From the NCBI RefSeq assembly GCF_963855985.1, contig NC_087118.1:10870501-10934500 (forward strand): a stretch of 64,000 nt of DNA, in the 5' to 3' direction. The notes under the pieces were generated by a model. It was not told the origin of the DNA, did not search any database, and was given only the letters and a program-made list of their open reading frames with translations. The stretch is from Ostrinia nubilalis. Lineage: Eukaryota > Arthropoda > Insecta > Lepidoptera > Crambidae. Positions 42,995-51,768 of the stretch are shown here, piece by piece (the stretch's first letter is position 1; every line of letters begins with the position of its first letter). Made by a program: the position numbers and the translations under genes.

Positions 42995-43834
42995 TTACTG
43001 ACTGCCGTCGAGGTTTCCCGACTTAAAATTACAAGGTGAAACACACTTACGAGCTCGTTCCGCAAATGTATCGTGGTACCAACATACACCTGGCGTCGTG
43101 CTCTTCGCAAAGCGCCGCCGGCTGTTGCTTCTAGAACGTGGCCTTCCTTGGTATGAAGTTTCAGTACGACCGCGTCCCAGATTCAGTTGAGCAATCTGTC
43201 GAGAAATTTCGGATTGAATATGTGTGGTTATATTATTTTCAAAATTTTTAAACATAACCTCTAATGATCCGGTCGATGTGCTCGCCACGTGGTGGGCGGT
43301 GGGGTGTGAGACGTCAAAAATCCGGTCCGCTAAATCAGCAACGTCATCGAGGTCGGTGTCAGATTGACGAGATGCTATTATTGGTTGAAGGTGGCTAGGA
43401 AGTCGGTCCATCCAAATACTACGTAAAAATTCGTCGCTTACGTTTTTACCACCTACAGTTCGCAGGTGGCGTAAAAATTGGGACGGTTTCCGATCCCCCA
43501 TTTCCTCGTGGATCATTAACTGGCGCAGTCGATGCTGATGAGAGACTGATAGTCGTTTTATTAGTTCTTGTTTTAACTTTTCGTACTTGCCATCCTCTGG
43601 AGGGTTAATAATAATGTCACGTACCTCTCTCATCGTTTTGTGCTCCAGCTGTTGTAGAATAGTGTAGTATTTCGTACCATCAGCCTTTATGCCAGCCGTC
43701 TCAAACTGCGCCTCCACCTGGGTAAACCAAAGGTCGGGATCGTCGCACCAAAATGGCGGCAAGCGTACAGCCACGCGGTTGACGGCCGCTCCTCCATCTT
43801 CTATAGCATCCGTGTATACTTCTTTCTCCGCCAT
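42995..43834 (-). CDS. gag: Gypsy C gag
   Basis: This intact frame of 279 codons starts about 17 bp from the primer site. It encodes VRLPPFWCDDPDLWFTQVEA near residue 25, a PSQFLRHLRTVGG block near residue 118, and an Arg/Ser-rich region with the CX2HX9CX3C finger (CWYHDTFAERARKCVSPC, about residues 250-267). The layout parallels the Gypsy A Gag, but the sequences are clearly different, so A and C are separate families of one group. Gag forms the particle shell and binds RNA. Confidence 0.88.
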   Translation of the reverse strand: MAEKEVYTDAIEDGGAAVNRVAVRLPPFWCDDPDLWFTQVEAQFETAGIKADGTKYYTILQQLEHKTMREVRDIIINPPEDGKYEKLKQELIKRLSVSHQHRLRQLMIHEEMGDRKPSQFLRHLRTVGGKNVSDEFLRSIWMDRLPSHLQPIIASRQSDTDLDDVADLADRIFDVSHPTAHHVASTSTGSLEVMFKNFENNITTHIQSEISRQIAQLNLGRGRTETSYQGRPRSRSNSRRRFAKSTTPGVCWYHDTFAERARKCVSPCNFKSGNLDGSQ

Positions 43835-43850
43835 TAATACGTTTTGTTCC

Positions 43851-43865
43851 AGTCCGGGTCACCAA
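43851..43865 (-). other. Gypsy C primer binding site
   Basis: The minus strand reads TTGGTGACCCGGACT right after the LTR end CCCTACA. Like element A, it has the TGGTGACCC core expected for a tryptophan tRNA primer. Confidence 0.7.
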
Positions 43866-44039
43866 TGTAGGGAATGTAGTTAGCCTAACGAATTACGAAG
43901 TGAAAAGAAAACTCCCGTTAGAATTTAACACAGGTAGTTATATTCTCGCTACACACAATATAGTACAATCGCTATAATATCACAATACGAAGGTGCGGGC
44001 GGAGTAAGTATACGATGTTGAGATCGCGAAGTGACACGT

Positions 44040-45183
44040 GGGGCATTTCACGCGAAGCGGACAGCGAAAATCAAGTCAGGTTTTGGATTTTGTTCATATT
44101 TGGATTAAATGTACTGCTATATGACCTGAATGGACGTGCATCATTATAATTTTTTTATGAAGCTTAGTTTATTTTTTATGAGCGTTCAAAAAATTGTTAA
44201 AATTTTAGGAAAAGATTTTTCAAAAGCTATTACTGCTATTATTATATTTGATTAAAAATATACTAACTATTGGACTTTTGAGAATAAATAACTGTGTTTC
44301 TTACTATTTACTACAAATTTGAAATTTCTTTTTTGTTCACATAGAAAACCGGAAGTAAAGTTTTAAAATCGAATTTTACAAAACTTCGGGATTTTTCAAA
44401 TTTTTAATTTTTATTTTAAAATATACCTAGTAGTCTATAAATAACGTGTGTAAAGTTGTAGAATGGAGTCTGTATTGGTTTTTGATTTAGACGCAGTACA
44501 GTGCGAGCGCGCCGCAATGAGCGTCATACTGGCTATCCACATTTGGCTACTGTATAAAAATTATTTGTTCGAAAATAACTGAAACGTTAATATTGTTGCA
44601 TGCATACTCTTAAACAATTAACAATATTAACGTTTCAGTTATTTTCGAACAAATAATTTTTATACAGTAGCCAAATCAAATGTGGATAGCCAGTATGACG
44701 CTCATTGCGGCGCGCTCGCACTGTACTGCGTCTAAATCAAAAACCAATACAGACTCCATTCTACAACTTTACACACGTTATTTATAGACTACTAGGTATA
44801 TTTTAAAATAAAAATTAAAAATTTAAAATATCCCGAAGTTTTGTAAAATTCGATTTTTAAAACTTTACTTCCGGTTTTCTATGTGAACAAAAAAGAAATT
44901 TCAAATTTGTAGTAAATAGTAAGAAACACAGTTATTTATTCTCAAAAGTCCAATAGTTAGTATATTTTTAATCAAATATAATAATAGCAGTAATAGCTTC
45001 TGAAAAATCTTTTCCTAAAATTTTACCAATTTTTCGAACGCTCATAAAAAATAAACTAAGCTTCATAAAAAAATTATAATGATGCACATCCATTCAGGTC
45101 ATATAGCAGTACATTTAATCCAAATATGAACAAAATCCAAAACCTGACTTGATTTTAGCTGTCCGCTTCGCGTGAAATGCCCC
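44040..45183. mobile_element. Near-perfect 1,144-bp palindromic element
   Basis: Left arm 44040-44597 and right arm 44620-45183 are reverse complements with only scattered differences; the loop is 22 bp. The ends read GGGGCATTTCACGCG. There is no coding sequence. It splits the Gypsy LTR. Arms this long and similar mark a recently formed foldback or a hairpin-mediated inverted duplication. Confidence 0.92.
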
Positions 45184-45250
45184 GTATAAGAAAATCGGCA
45201 GCGCGAGCGGCGTGCGTCCGGCGCGGAGATGTTTGGGCGTCTGTCGCGGC

Positions 45251-45875
45251 TAGAGATGAGACGTATTTACTAGAACAGATCCACACACTAGGTATTTTAC
45301 AATACTAGGCGGCACCTATTCCAATTTTTTAAATACTTGATCCACCTAGTATTTTATAAATTACACGATTTCCGACCCTACCATCAAAGTAATAGAGGTT
45401 ATTATTGCGTAATCCGTAGTCGTGTATTACGCGCACCTAGTATTTCTCGCTAAGCTTATGTGCGAACGTAGAGATTCACTCAGTCTCTGTCTGACCAAAC
45501 AAATTTGAGCGCGACGAAGCAAACGCACACAAACGTTGTCAAACCATATTCATGTAAATAAGAAAAAATATGTAAATATTTTTATGAAATTGATATCTTT
45601 TAAATACGCCAACTTTTAAGTTGACAGTCCTAAGCCTGTTGAAGTATGAAGGGAGGAATTATTATTCAATTTCAAATTGCATTAATCATACTACGGTTGT
45701 ATCTTTTAAAAAAAAATGTATTTTAAAGTCATATTACGTGGATTAGTCCGCACTAGTCGCGTCAAGTATGCTAAATAACTACGTACTAGGTGAAACAGGT
45801 ATTTGGATCGAGTATTAATAAATACTAGGAATAGGTGCACCTAGTATCAAATTTACCTAGTATAACCCATCTCTA
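45251..45875 (-). mobile_element. hAT-like MITE, copy 2 (625 bp)
   Basis: The ends are TAGAGATGAG and, in complement, TAGAGATGGG. The exact 8-bp duplication GTCGCGGC flanks it (45243-45250, 45876-45883). It is the reverse complement of 17799-18424 with few differences. It lies inside the Gypsy LTR. Confidence 0.93.
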
Positions 45876-46020
45876 GTCGCGGCGTCTCGCAGCGCTCTCG
45901 GGCTCCGCCCGAGCCATGGCGTCTGCGGCGCGAGGGGGAGTGCGCGGCGCGGGCGCACAGGGCCGGCGCCAGGAAAGCAGGGCCGAACTGCAGCTGAGGT
46001 GCATAGTGGTAGACACCACA

Positions 46021-46031
46021 TCACCCCCCTG
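46021..46031 (-). other. Gypsy B polypurine tract
   Basis: The minus strand reads CAGGGGGGTGA directly before the LTR start TGTGGTG. Confidence 0.7.
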
Positions 46032-46037
46032 GGAGAA

Positions 46038-46260
46038 TTATGCTCCTGGGGAAAAAATACAAGGTTCTTTTATAACACGACCAAATCGAGTGGTCTTGGT
46101 AGGACTCAACTCAGTCGGTCTTGAAGCAGGAACATCGATAAAATGAGATCGTCTTCATTGATCTCGTACGCAGGTTTCGCACGATCCAATGAGACAGTAA
46201 CTGGCCCTCTTGGCATTTCTACTGTTATAGTTTTCTCTGTTCTACTAATTAACTGTAAGC
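46038..46260 (-). pseudogene. Gypsy B pol C-terminus
   Basis: The minus strand encodes LISRTEKTITVEMPRGPVTV, then SLDRAKPAYEINEDD. After a frameshift near 46125, PTKTTRFGRVIKEPCIF leads to a stop at 46038-46040, directly before the polypurine tract. These blocks correspond to the integrase C-terminal end of CsRn1-like Pol ('DRxKPA', 'TRxGR'). It belongs with the pol fragment at 49140-50376, from which a LINE separates it. Confidence 0.75.
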
Positions 46261-46412
46261 GACGCGCATCGTCTGGCGCTTACGACCTTCTTCTCGCGGA
46301 CCGCGTCGACTTCTAGCGGAGCAATTATTACAGTGCGCCTATCGCCGTACTCTGCGGAGAACATTTTTTACGGGGTATTGTGTGGAGGATAGAAATTGTT
46401 TTTGCCGACACG

Positions 46413-47458
46413 ATGAACTGCGAATGCTGTTTGGAGCTTATTTTGGAGGAGGGCGCTGCTGTGAAATGCTCGCAATGCAAAAAATCTTACCATCACTCCT
46501 GCTTTAGCACTGTTTTGGCTGGTGTGCAACAGCAAATTGATGAGTGAAATTGGTTGTGCCCGACCTGTAAACCGAGGACAAGCAATGCAGACCATACACC
46601 AATACGAAACAGGCAGGCTCATGATACAAATATAACGCATAGGAAAAAGGGCGCACAGGCCGGCGTTGTCAGGGCGGATGAGGCTCCAGTGACGTCAAGT
46701 GAAGTCTCCAGCATCATCAAAAGTGAAATTAGCGATTTGATGCGGCATCTCAACGAAACTCTGGCTAACTACGTTAACAAAGAACTAAAAGTGATTAAGG
46801 AGAACATAGATGAAGTCAAGAAATCTATGGAATTTATGAATGAGAAGTACGAGGAAATGAAGTCTGAGGTTACTAGTAAAATCAATATTATTCACGAAGT
46901 CCAAAAGGAGAATGAACAACTCAAGGCTACTGTGAAGGACTTGAATTTGAGGCTTAACCAGGTAGAGCAACAGGCGCGCTCATCGAACTTGGAAATACAA
47001 TGCCTTCCAGAGCACAAGAATGAAAATCTTATTTCCACCATCATGAATATCAGCAAGGTCATATCTTGTGAGCTGTCTGAAAATAATATACACCATGTAA
47101 CAAGAACTGCAAAGCAATCACCTACCAAAGCCGCCCCAAGTCTATTGTTATGCAATTCAATAGTCCACGTGTGCGTGACACATTCTTGGCTGCATCCATC
47201 AAATATATTAAAAATAAAAATCCTGAAGAAAAATTGAACAGCAGTCTGCTCGGCATTGCGGGCAAAAGAGAAAATATCTACATCGTCGAACATTTGTCTC
47301 CAGAAAACAAGAACTTACATGCTGCAACCAGGATTAAAGCGAAGAAACTTGGCTACCAGTATGTGTGGATACGCAGCGGCAGGATCTTTGTGAGGAAAAC
47401 GGATGGTGCCGACTACAAATACATCAGAGACTTTGACGCCTTAGATAAGTTAGATTAA
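46413..47458 (+). pseudogene. LINE ORF1 (PHD finger and coiled coil)
   Basis: ATG at 46413 begins MNCECCLELILEEGAAVKCS. A PHD-like finger (CECC, CSQC, HHSC, WLCPTC) is complete except for one TGA before the WLC. From about residue 90 a helical, Lys/Glu-rich coiled coil runs for about 100 residues (NKELKVIKENIDEVKKSMEF). A frameshift near 47145 separates the C-terminal RNA-binding-like part (VMQFNSPRVRDTFLAASIKY, KLGYQYVWIRSGRIFVRKT). ORF1 proteins of this build coat LINE RNA. Two lesions make it inactive. Confidence 0.8.
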
Positions 47459-47529
47459 GATAGTTATAACTTTTTTTTTTCTGTATTAATATTGTATAAG
47501 TCTATAACTGCCTAAATTTCGAGGGTCTT

Positions 47530-49140
47530 AAAATTTACTATCAAAATGTCAGGGGAATGAGAACGAAACTTAATGATATCTATCAAAAAATTGCTTGTTG
47601 TTGTTATGACATAATAATGTTTACAGAGACATGGTTAATAGGTGATATTTATGACTCAGAAATTACTGATGGTCAATACACAATCTATTTGCGAGATCGA
47701 GCCACTAGTATTTTCAACTGTAAAAGTAGTGGGGGAGGCGTACTGATTGCTGTATCCAATAGGTACAAATCGCACAGATTGATTCACTTTGAAAGTTCGT
47801 GTGATGACGTTTGGGTTAAGTTAGCGCTGACAGCTGGTAATAGACTTAGAGATATTTATGTTTGTACAGTGTATTTGCCCTCTCCCATCAACCACAGAAT
47901 ACTTGAACACTTTATCGATAACACAAACAGAGTTATGGATCAGGTCGACAATTGTGTAATAATTGGTGATTTTAATCTTAATACTATAAATTGGTTGGAT
48001 GATGGGGGAGAGGTTATCAGAACTCCACAACGAACTAATTCTAGACTGGAACAGACTCTTTGGGACTTTATCTTACTTAACGGTATGCTGCAATACAATT
48101 ACGTTCTTAATCATAATCAGAGAATCCTGGAATTGGCTGGCTAAAATAATGTTTTGTATAATATTTGAAAGTGTTGTGAATGCTTATACTAAAACGTTTG
48201 TTTTTATTTGTATAGAGAACAATAGCGTCTAGACAAACCTAAAGAGGATTTAGGACGCTATTTGGATCAAATATGTAATTGCTCAATAATGAATAATAAA
48301 TAAATAATAAAATAATAAAACTTAGTTTTGACCACTATGGAAAGCATCACTGTGAAGTGGCGCGCCATTGGACATTATTTCTAAGGTTGACCCACATCAT
48401 CCACCTTTGCTGGTTGAGGTTTCTTTTCCACAGCCCATAAATAAACAAAAGTCGGAAAGTAGAACGAAGCTTAATTATTTCAAGGCAGATTATGATGCTA
48501 TTAATGCGGCATTAAGAGCAGTAGATTGGGAGGATAAACTGAGAGCGGATACCACGGTGGATGATATGTTGTCAAAGTTCTATGTCATTCTCGGTGAATT
48601 GATACACCAGCACGTCCCTAAAGTAACAGTTAAAAAGACAAAATATCCATGTTGGTTTTCCAAAGACCTTATTAAGAGACTGAATGAAAAAAACCGTTTG
48701 AGATTAAAGGTAAAGAAATACAACAATCCAATGGATTTAATAGCCTTGAATTTGGCTAAGAAGAGATCCGATAGTATGACAGTCTCGTGTTACAATGCAT
48801 ACATATCAGACATTGAGGCTAAAATTTCTTCTAACCCAAAATACTTTTGGAATTACTTAAAGATGAAGAGAGGAGGAGCCAGTAATTATCCAGGTGAAAT
48901 GACGGACGGGGTAAATAGTTCGGAGAACTTAAATGATATCTGTGAATATTTTTCCTCTCTCTTCTCCAGCGTCTATGCTAAAGATACGGATGAATATGAC
49001 ATGGCACGCGATACGAGTGATTGTCTAAGCAACACAATTCTAAGTCACATAACACTGTCTCAGAATAAGATTACTGACGCCTTAAAGAGACTCGATTTGT
49101 GTAAGGGATCGGGCCCTGATGATTTGCCTCCCATTTTTCG
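47530..49140 (+). pseudogene. LINE ORF2: endonuclease and reverse transcriptase start
   Basis: The APE-type endonuclease begins LKIYYQNVRGMRTKL (47530) and has FTETWL, GGGVLIAVSNRYKS and VIIGDFNLNTINW. The frame fails near 48144, and 48180-48365 is unrelated AT-rich DNA, probably a small insertion. The frame resumes at 48368 (ISKVDPHHPPLLVEVSF) and reaches the reverse transcriptase entry block KGSGPDDLPPIF, where the Gypsy sequence starts. The catalytic FADD region is missing. Confidence 0.82.
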
Positions 49141-50376
49141 GAGGAAAATATAGTCTGCTGTGTTCAAATCTTTATGTACAAAAACAGACTTGTTACCATG
49201 TCGAGACACAGGCTCTGGCTTCAATTTAGTAAAATGGCTTCTAAGATCGGTAACAAAATTGTCAGGCCTCACAAATTGTGGAGTAATCGAGTGCAAGAAC
49301 TCACCAGGGATCCTTAGGGGCTCACCGTACACCATTTCCGCTGGAGAGTTCTGCAAGTCGGCTTTCCAGGCGGTACGTAGTCCAAGCAGTACAGTGGGAA
49401 GAGCGTCGGACCACCGTGTATCTCCATGCGCCATCAGCGCCGCCTTCAGCGTCCGGTGAAAACGTTCCACCATGCCGTTTGCCTGTGGGTGGTAAGCAGT
49501 AGAATGTCTTAGTTCTGTGCCACAAAATTTTGTTAGTTCCTTGAAAAGACTAGAAATGAACTGCCGGCCTTGGTCTGTTGTCACCACCTGGGGACAATCA
49601 AATCTAGTTACCCATGATTCATAAAACGCTTTAGCAACGCTTTCAGCAGTAATATCTTGTAGAGGTGTGACTTCAGGCCATCTGGAAAAACGGTCAACAG
49701 CAGTGAGGCAATATTTGTAATCAGCCGATATAGGTAGTGGTCCAATGAGGTCTGTGTGTACATGAAGAAATCTAGACTGGGTTAGTTGGAAACTTTGAAG
49801 CGGAGTAGAAGTATGGCGATGTACTTTAGTTCGCTGGCAGGCATCGCAGGTTTTGACCCAACTGCGTACGTCTTTGCGGATGGATGGCCAAACGAAGCGG
49901 TCAGTCATAAGCTTTATAGTGGTTTTAGTGCCTGGGTGACTCAAGCCGTGAACAGTGTCGAAGTATTGCTTGCGTAGCTGCTTTGTAATATAAGGGCGAG
50001 TCTTCCCTGGTTGTGAAACATCGCAGTAAATTGAAAAGCCAGTACCTGGTATTGAAATTTGTTGCAGGTTGAGTGAAGATGTTGCAGATGACAAAATTTC
50101 CTTTAACTCCGCGTCGTGTTGTTGGTGCTGGCACAGCTCCTCGTAATCGGGGGGTTTCTTGATAGCCTCTATTCTCGTCAGAGCATCGGCAGTCACGTTT
50201 TTCAGCCCTGAGATGTGTCGAATGTCTGTGGAGAACTGAGAAATTAAGTCAAGATGGTTAATTTGGCGAGGAGTGCAGGCGCGATCCTTCTTCTGGAATG
50301 CGTACGTCAGAGGCTTGTGGTCTGTGTAAATTACAAAATGTCTTCCCTCGATCATGTGACGAAAATGTTTGATCAC
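49140..50376 (-). pseudogene. Gypsy B pol: RNase H end and integrase
   Basis: The frame begins inside RNase H (HFRHMIEGRHFVIYTDHKPL). The HHCC finger follows (GLSHPGTKTTIKLMTDRFVW, CDACQRTKVH), then all three catalytic positions of integrase: VHTDLIGPL, VTTDQGRQFISS and AYHPQANGMVERFHRTLKAA. This is the best-preserved integrase in the window, with no stop from the RNase H fragment to LNTADYIFLR. It is cut on the right at 50377 by unrelated DNA and on the left by the LINE. Confidence 0.88.
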
Positions 50377-51404
50377 ACTTTCTTTTTATTGATTTTTTCT
50401 CATTTAAGTTTATTAATTATTATGTACTAAGTCAAATATTAACACTAATAATGTATTTGTGGTGGACTGCAGTGGACTGTATGCGTTTGTGTGTGTTCGA
50501 GAGCGCTGACCGGACGATGATGACTGCCGTTGAGAGCTTGCCCTTACTATGTCAGGCGTAGTAGGTGCTACTTGCAGGAATAAAACCACTATTTCACTTG
50601 CTGAGACTTCTCGCGTTTATTATTCGCTTCCTTTTCTCAGTTCTTGCTTCTTCAGATCACTTGTTGCTTGGAGCACTTGTTCTCTGAACTGAACACAACA
50701 TGCCAGCTGGAGCGGTTCATTCCGTATTTATGGGGAGCGGCTATCTCCGTCCCGCTTTCACACGCTATTGCTATCCCTGTCTTCGGGAAATCCACAGATT
50801 TTGACAATTTTCTCCAACTGGCAGGTAGTTTTACAATGGTTTCTTATTTTCTACAGATGCGTAATTAAATTATCTACATTGTACAAAAAGTTTCATCTCA
50901 AAATTCCCAAAATTGGAGAAGTTATTGACAAAAAACCTAAAACGGCTCTCTTTACGGTATTGCCTCGCGCAACGGACCATCCGTGCAAGACAAGGACAAA
51001 ACATATTGCTATCTCGCGCTCTAGAATCTTCGAAGCGAGAGGTCCGATATTTCCGTCTCGTTTCTTCTCTATTTTTTCCTGAACATTCCAGATTTTCCAG
51101 AAAAGTGTGAAAGAGAAGCTATTTTGTGGAAGTGAGAGATCAGACAATGCAAGAAAGAGGCCTACCGAGTGAGTAAGCGAGAGAGCCTGATTGTTTTCGC
51201 TACGGTATTGCCTTTTTGGCGAAAATTTTCATGTTCATTTTCTTAATTACGAAACAGATTAATTAGCTAATTCGTACTATTTGACATGATGCTGCCAACA
51301 TTAATTCTGACTCTCTTTGACGTCGCTAACAGTATTTATATCGTGGCCAAGTCGTAAAATTGATCACGTTATGATGATGTGACCGATCATTTCATAAAAA
51401 AGTG
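50377..51404. other. Unassigned region
   Basis: No gene is supported; open frames here are short and without motifs. Sequence complexity is normal, with a CT-rich stretch near 50600-50650. It could include an LTR or untranslated DNA of an unknown element. Confidence 0.4.
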
Positions 51405-51411
51405 TTATTTT

Positions 51412-51449
51412 AGAATAGAATAGAATAGAATGGAATAGAATAGAATAGA
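51412..51449 (-). repeat. LINE 3' microsatellite tail
   Basis: GAATA units repeat about seven times (one GGAATA variant). On the minus strand this is a TATTC tail, the usual end of a non-poly(A) LINE, which marks the insertion end of the element. Confidence 0.85.
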
Positions 51450-51519
51450 AATCATTTATTTGCGTAAGAGACACGGTACATTTTGTTCAAATTATTACAT
51501 AAAGCAGTTTGTAAGTGCA

Positions 51520-51768
51520 TGCGTGCTCTACCGAATGTCGGCATGCAAAAACTTAACAAAGATGTCACATTAAATAAATTAAAAAGATGTCCATTAATAA
51601 AATCATAATAATATTACATGCTTGTCAGGTACACATTCATTTACATTGTTTATTTAAGTCAAAATATTCTTTCATGTCATAAAAGCACTCTCCAACAAGC
51701 CAGCGTTTTAATTTACGTAAAAACAAAGTAGTAGGTAATTGTCTAATTTCTAAGGGGATTCTATTATA
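51520..51768 (-). pseudogene. LINE ORF2 C-terminus
   Basis: The minus strand encodes NRIPLEIRQLPTTLFLRKLK, then RWLVGECFYDMKEYF and a stop. 'IPxEIRxLP...F...KxWL' is the common last block of Jockey/CR1-like reverse transcriptases. It was separated from the main ORF2 by the two TIR elements. Confidence 0.75.

Larger units (their letters stand above)
42459..46020 (-). mobile_element. CsRn1-like Gypsy element C (LTR, gag, protease)
   Basis: Reading right to left: an LTR (46020-43866, interrupted), a primer site, gag and protease, then a break at about 42480 before any reverse transcriptase. The gag finger has the CsRn1 spacing. The same LTR also serves as the 3' LTR of a pol gene to its right (element B), so B and C are joined through one LTR. 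Confidence 0.85.
43866..46020 (-). repeat. Gypsy B/C shared LTR, split by two insertions
   Basis: The LTR pieces are 43866-44039, 45184-45250 and 45884-46020, about 378 bp in total. On the minus strand it starts TGTGGTGTCTACCAC and ends CATTCCCTACA. A primer site lies on its left and a polypurine tract on its right. It is thus at once the 5' LTR of element C and the 3' LTR of element B. Confidence 0.75.
46262..49140 (+). mobile_element. Jockey/CR1-like LINE inserted in Gypsy B pol, 3'-truncated
   Basis: The element has ORF1 with a PHD-type finger and coiled coil, then ORF2 with endonuclease and the start of reverse transcriptase. It is opposite in direction to the Gypsy pol it interrupts. 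The right end falls in the reverse transcriptase, so the 3' half is missing, unlike the usual 5' truncation of LINEs. About 25 codons of Gypsy pol are also lost at the site. A deletion after insertion explains both. Confidence 0.8.

Noticed and set aside
45916..46146. 76-codon plus-strand frame starting MASAARGG
   Set aside because: It runs antisense through the Gypsy LTR and the pol C-terminus, both supported by LTR ends, polypurine tract and protein motifs.
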